Assembly: GCF_910596095.1 (NCBI RefSeq)
Contig: NC_056539.1
Location: forward strand, 13,278,501-13,342,500
Length of the DNA stretch: 64,000 nt
Source of the DNA: Thunnus maccoyii
Lineage: Eukaryota; Chordata; Actinopteri; Scombriformes; Scombridae
Direction of reading: 5' to 3'
The position numbers were made by a program, and so were the translations under genes. Below, one piece after another: positions 59,738 to 64,000 of this stretch. Positions within the stretch are counted from its first letter, which is position 1; each line of letters opens with the position of its first letter. Below the pieces are notes generated by a model, which was given only the letters and a program-made list of their open reading frames with translations, made no database searches and was not told the origin of the DNA.

Positions 59738-62514
59738 CTAATCTGTGGTGTACTGAGGACGTACCACCACTTGGTAGGAGAACTGGTTTGAGTGGCATGG
59801 ATAGACACGTTCTTCGCTGCTCGGAACAAATGCGAGATTCTCATCATTAAATTCCTCAACATGAAAAACATACCGTCCGTCACACATTACAACAAGCCTA
59901 TTGCTGTAACCAATACATTGCTTCACGTGACTGTTTAAATCATTGTTCTCTTCTTGAATCCTCAAACTAACGGCTGGAAAAGAAGGGCAAGACACACTTT
60001 CATTTGAGCAGTCTTTATCACTAATAATTACTTTTGTTTTCCAACGCATGCTGTTAAAAGCAAAATAGGCGCTGTTATGAACAGGTGTTTGGAAATCAGA
60101 TGTCAGGCTATTGATGTGCTGCCCATGAAGACGGTAGTACCCCAAATCCTTATATTTTTTGACGCTTTGGGAGCCGAAGGTAAAGCTCCATGGTCTGCCA
60201 GTGTAAATCCTGGATGTGTAGACATGTTGTTCTTCCTTCAGGTCATTAAGCAGTATCATGAAGGGCAGGGCATTGAACTGAAACCCCTGCAGCTTGCTGC
60301 CATAGTACTGTGAGCCATCAAGTATGTATAAGTCCTCAGCTGGTATCATTGGAAAACGGATGAGCTTGAAAAGGATCTCAGGAATGGTTGTGTCTCCTTG
60401 GGCTGCTGCCCATGTCTCAAGTGCTCTCAGGATGACTGTTTCATTACGTACTACAAGGTCTGAGCGAGACAGCAGAGCTTTGACCAGGCCAAATGGAAGA
60501 TCTGTCCAGGCTGGAGAGCGGATCAGTGCCTCACAGTTCCAAGCCAGGTAGCGAAGACAGACTTCCTGCAGTGACTCATCACCTGTATGGACCGCATACT
60601 CATAGAAAGACTTTTGATGGTGGAAATTGACATCTTCTGTGACAAAAAATCTGAAAAGATTTGCTGCTTCATTCTGAATTTCTTTCAGATCCCAGTCCAT
60701 TGCCATCCTGAGGATGCAGTGTGCAGAGGCTAGTGTGATATTTCTTGTGTAGAAGTATCTGAAATGCAAACAAACTCAGCTATTACTAACACAACAACAA
60801 TCTGTCAAATGTTTTCCTATAATTTTGGAATTAGACACCAAATTCAACTTAATTTTGCAAAGCCAGTTAACACCCTGAAAGTGAAAATCAGCTGAGTGTT
60901 AAAGGTTTACCTGACAAATATGTAGTAAAAGGTCATCAGACAAGTAAAAGATATAACAGAAGTCATCAGTAACTATTACTGATGAAAGGAGGCCAATGAG
61001 AGAGCTAGTGGTAGTTTGAACTTTTACCTGACAAAGTTGTTGGCATGTTTACTGCAGTCAGAGGTGACATCAATGCTGAGGCTGCTGAAATCCAACTGTG
61101 AGGTTTCGAAGAATGAGTTCAGAGAGAGGATGACCCTGTGAGCACAGATTGTCTCAACAATGTTGTTGTCCACAACCACTGTGATGTTCAAGTCACAGTC
61201 ACGTCCACTGTCAAACAGTTCCCCCAGCTGATGAGAGAGGCTTGGGTTGTGGTCCAAAGAGAACTCATGGCTGAAATCCTCATCAATAGGTTCTGGCCCT
61301 GATAGAGATCAATACGGAATGGTTTTATGTGTTGGGAAGAAAATTGCGAAACTTCTTTTCAAAACTTGGTTGCCTTACCCTCTTCGCATTTAACGCCAAC
61401 ATCCTCACCATGACCACAGTTATGGACCCCCCACCCAGAGAACTGGCATTGCAGCAGGTTTGTCTCTGTCCCATCACAGGATAAATCATCCATCCAGATG
61501 TTGCCTTTGCCTTGCACAGAATCAACCACACAATGAAAAATAGTCACTTTCATCATGATAATATTTGTAGCAAATATTGTTCATTGTTCAAATAATGTTT
61601 ATTTGAATTGCAAAGTTGCTATTGAAATAGCGATGTCAGATGTAAATTTCCACACTGTCACAGTCAAACAGAGCTTACTTACCACTGCCAAATGACACCA
61701 GAGCTTCTTTTGCACCCTCGTAACGGAGCTGTCGACACACCAATCGGGCTTCGTTCATGTCCCAGTCATCATCGCATACAGTCCCCCAAACACCATCATG
61801 AAAAATCTCCACACGGCCCTCAGTGGGGTTTTGTCCCCCAACCAGCCGAATGTAATCATCAGCATCATTAGCTAAAGAGGTGTGACAAAATCAAATGTCA
61901 TGTCATAACCACATTGAGGCATCTGTGTACAATCATTGTAAAGTTTTTATCATCTCACAACATGAGCTCATGTTTTGCTTTATTACAGTAACATTCAACA
62001 TGTTATGACAAGTCAGCCCTCTGGAGCTTTGTATTGCCTCCACTTACATTATACAAAATAAGACCATATTACTTTCTGATAGTTTATAGATTGAAAATTG
62101 TCCATTTAGGAACTGTAAAATTTGCTATATGTAATAGATGTGATTAAAAAGTAGTCCCACCTTTATTGCCATTGAGAATATTGTTAAGCACACAAGAATA
62201 TAAGCCAGTAAGCATTTATATTCATAAATAAGAATAACCTCTTCCTCATGCGTGTTGGTTGAAGATAAAGACATTAACCTTAATCCTACCGACTTGTACT
62301 TGGGATAAAAGCTAGCCAGTAGTCCGTATATGTTAAATATATGTTGGTAGGATGAAGGTTAAAATAGCTGGGAAAATCTGAGGGAAAATTGCTCACTGTT
62401 CACTGTTAAATTAAGCTGTGCTTAAATAGGCTTTCACAAGATAAGATCAGTTTACTCACCTGCAGACAAGCTGACAAATAGGATGCAGAGTAATAAGGAA
62501 GCATTTTCTTTCAT
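59738..62514 (-). CDS. lgals3bp: galectin-3-binding protein-like, copy B (one SRCR domain)
   Basis: Tandem paralogue of copy A with the usual family layout. Coding exons (- strand): 62460-62514, 61683-61871, 61379-61510, 61028-61298, 59738-60758; 555 aa, in frame, canonical junctions. Signal peptide 1-19 ([19 protein letters not shown]); one class A SRCR domain at about 20-125 with six cysteines; BTB about 135-220; then BACK and the C-terminal domain ending [13 protein letters not shown]. The last exon is nearly identical to that of copy A apart from scattered substitutions and a two-residue insertion (CSNESVSC against CSNVSC). Length is close to human LGALS3BP (585 aa). The start has no upstream ATG in its exon, unlike copy A, and no 5'UTR exon equivalent to 57762 was found. 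Not a pseudogene on sequence evidence; expression is unknown. Confidence 0.92.
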
Positions 62515-62895
62515 TTTTATTGCAACGCACTGGCAAAAAAACAAAACAGAAAACAGGGAGCATCACTAAGTTTCTGTATTCAGAAATGTTTTCTTATTCT
62601 ATGATCATCACATTTTTTTGAATAGTGACCATTCACTGCTGTCTACAGACATAGAGGAGCTAAGTTTGGTTTCCTGTCACTTTAATTTTATAGCTGCTTT
62701 TAGGATCAAAATAAATTTCAGAAACCCTGACATAACATCACCATGAGAGCGACAAGCAAGTTTTTTTTTCAAATGACATATACTGTAGGTATATTTTCTT
62801 GCATATAACCCAATGTGCACAAACACATGCAAAATGTACAATTTTGCTGAATATCTATGGTTTGACTGAAATTATGTACGATAAGGACAAATTGT

Positions 62896-63080
62896 CCTTC
62901 ATTCACATAGTTTCTTACACACACATTTTTTGAATAGTGACCATTTACTACTGTCTACAGACATAGCACAACCGAGTTTGGTTTCCTGTCACTTTCAATT
63001 TTTAGCTGATTTTGGATCAAAATAAAAGTCAGAAACCCAGTTTCTTTTCAAATGAATATAGGCTATTGTATGTATGTTTT
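62896..63080. repeat. partial third copy of the 5' intron segment
   Basis: 62928-63045 repeats the ATTTTTTGAATAGTGACCAT ... CTGTCTACAGACATAG ... TTTGGTTTCCTGTCACTTT series already present at 62605-62730 and at 57380-57500. It is a short secondary duplication at the right edge of unit 2. Confidence 0.75.
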
Positions 63081-63082
63081 CA

Positions 63083-63420
63083 TGTGTTCACACCAAACGC
63101 GAAGCGAATTTGTCGCGCGTTGAGATTACATATAAAGTCAATGTAAAGACGCGCCCCGCGTGAATAGACCCGAATGGCGCGAATACGCGAAATTCGCGTA
63201 TTCGCACGAGTTGAAAATATTGAACTTCAGCGAAAATTTCGCGCGTATCATAGGGCTGGACCGGGGGATTCAGTCGCGGCTTGCCACTTGGGAACACGTT
63301 GGTGCTGCTGCTGCTGATTTCTGGAGGAATAAACACACACCGGACCACCACACGAGTTACACCGGATTCCGGAGCCGTTTACCGGCGGGAGGAGTTTATT
63401 TCTTTAAACTTTTAAACTGA
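63083..63420. repeat. CpG-rich palindromic repeat
   Basis: From GTTCACACCAAACGCGAAGCG on, the sequence is unusually CpG-dense, with a perfect 13-bp inverted repeat with one-base loop at 63179-63205 (GCGAATACGCGAA, its complement after one A). The TTCACACCAAACGCGAA start and the CGCGAATTTCGCGC style match a CpG-rich interspersed repeat seen in fish genomes; the family was not determined. An 86-aa open frame at 63160-63420 runs through it and has no recognisable domain. Confidence 0.55.
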
Positions 63421-64000
63421 TTTATCTTCACTTTCGCATCTAACACCAGAGTCACACACCCCCCTCGGCTGCTGTCATCAATAACAACCTAAATGCTGGT
63501 GACTTTACATAATTTTAAATTTAAACTAGTAGATATCTATGTGTTTAAACGTGTCGCTGCCGTATTTATGCCTTTAGATTATGTCATTTTGTGTGGATGG
63601 GGCAGCTTCAATGTTGATAAAGCACAGCTCTGATCGATCCGAACTCCATACAGAAAATGATTATTTTAAAAGTTGTTTGCTTGTCGTCTTGTGGACAGAC
63701 CTGACAAAGGATGATTCAGACTTTTTACAAATCGGCATCATGTTGTAGTAATTGCGGCATCCTTTTGATTCGTTTATTGCAATTAAATCATAGCAAAATC
63801 TATGTTTATTTTGGGTTCATACCGCTTTAAGGTATGTAGTTGTCGTCTGGGAAGTGTAGTAAATAAACGGATTTTTGGGGGGAGTTTTATGTGACAGGTT
63901 AATGCAGTTTATCACAGCAAAACGAACAGAGAAGAGTTGATGTATTTGATGTATTCCTCAGTGTTTACAGATTAGTGTCGGTATGAATGTTGTTAGCAGG
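63421..64000. other. unassigned sequence at the window edge
   Basis: No exon, repeat or RNA gene was recognised. Confidence 0.5.

Larger units (their letters stand above)
58100..62895. repeat. segmental duplication unit 2 (carries lgals3bp-like copy B)
   Basis: The second copy of the block, same orientation, with introns, 3' flank and 5' intron still readily alignable by eye to unit 1. It lacks the GATA/hAT insertion, most of the LINE body and the second SRCR exon pair. Its match stops before the segment that corresponds to the copy A 5'UTR exon. Confidence 0.85.

Noticed and set aside
59738-62514. Copy B as a pseudogene because it has one SRCR domain fewer
   Set aside because: All exons are open, all junctions are GT/AG, and one SRCR domain is the normal family layout.
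63160-63420. 86-codon open frame as a new gene
   Set aside because: It runs through a CpG-rich palindromic repeat and shows no recognisable domain.

Overview
The window looks like nuclear DNA from a ray-finned fish, probably a percomorph-type teleost. It has multi-exon vertebrate genes with canonical GT/AG junctions, short to medium introns, many long (CA)n, (AT)n and (GATA)n microsatellites, and terminal-inverted-repeat (TIR) and LINE remnants of the kind common in teleosts. I saw no prokaryotic, viral or organellar genes.

Layout. 1-9.2 kb has no recognisable gene. It holds CA/TG microsatellites, a two-copy repeat (2.7-4.77 kb) and a TIR element (4.9-5.96 kb). 9.3-24.3 kb (+) is a ROR-family nuclear receptor: 10 coding exons, 474 aa, CpG-rich promoter, 6.4 kb first intron and a 3.3 kb 3'UTR. 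26.4-43.1 kb (+) is endophilin A2 (sh3gl1): 9 constant exons, 351 aa, plus a likely 48-nt cassette exon. 44.06-48.9 kb (-) is mpnd, a RAMA plus JAMM-protease protein (13 coding exons, 454 aa), tail-to-tail with sh3gl1. 49.4-62.9 kb is a tandem segmental duplication carrying two secreted galectin-3-binding-protein-like genes (-). Copy A (658 aa) has two SRCR domains and copy B (555 aa) has one. Copy A's unit also holds a hAT-like element inside a GATA microsatellite and a LINE reverse-transcriptase remnant. 63.08-63.4 kb is a CpG-rich palindromic repeat; nothing is recognised in the last 0.6 kb.

All four genes were rebuilt exon by exon and stay in frame across every junction, so their structures are well supported. 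The genes do not form one pathway. sh3gl1 and mpnd are neighbours on human 19p13.3, so that pair is ancient synteny. A ROR gene beside them is unexpected from human maps and may be a ROR copy that mammals lost. The lgals3bp-like pair is a lineage-specific, probably immune-related expansion. I found no clearly new system. The best leads are the ROR paralogy question, the SRCR gain and promoter change in the lgals3bp pair, and splicing-related features in sh3gl1.
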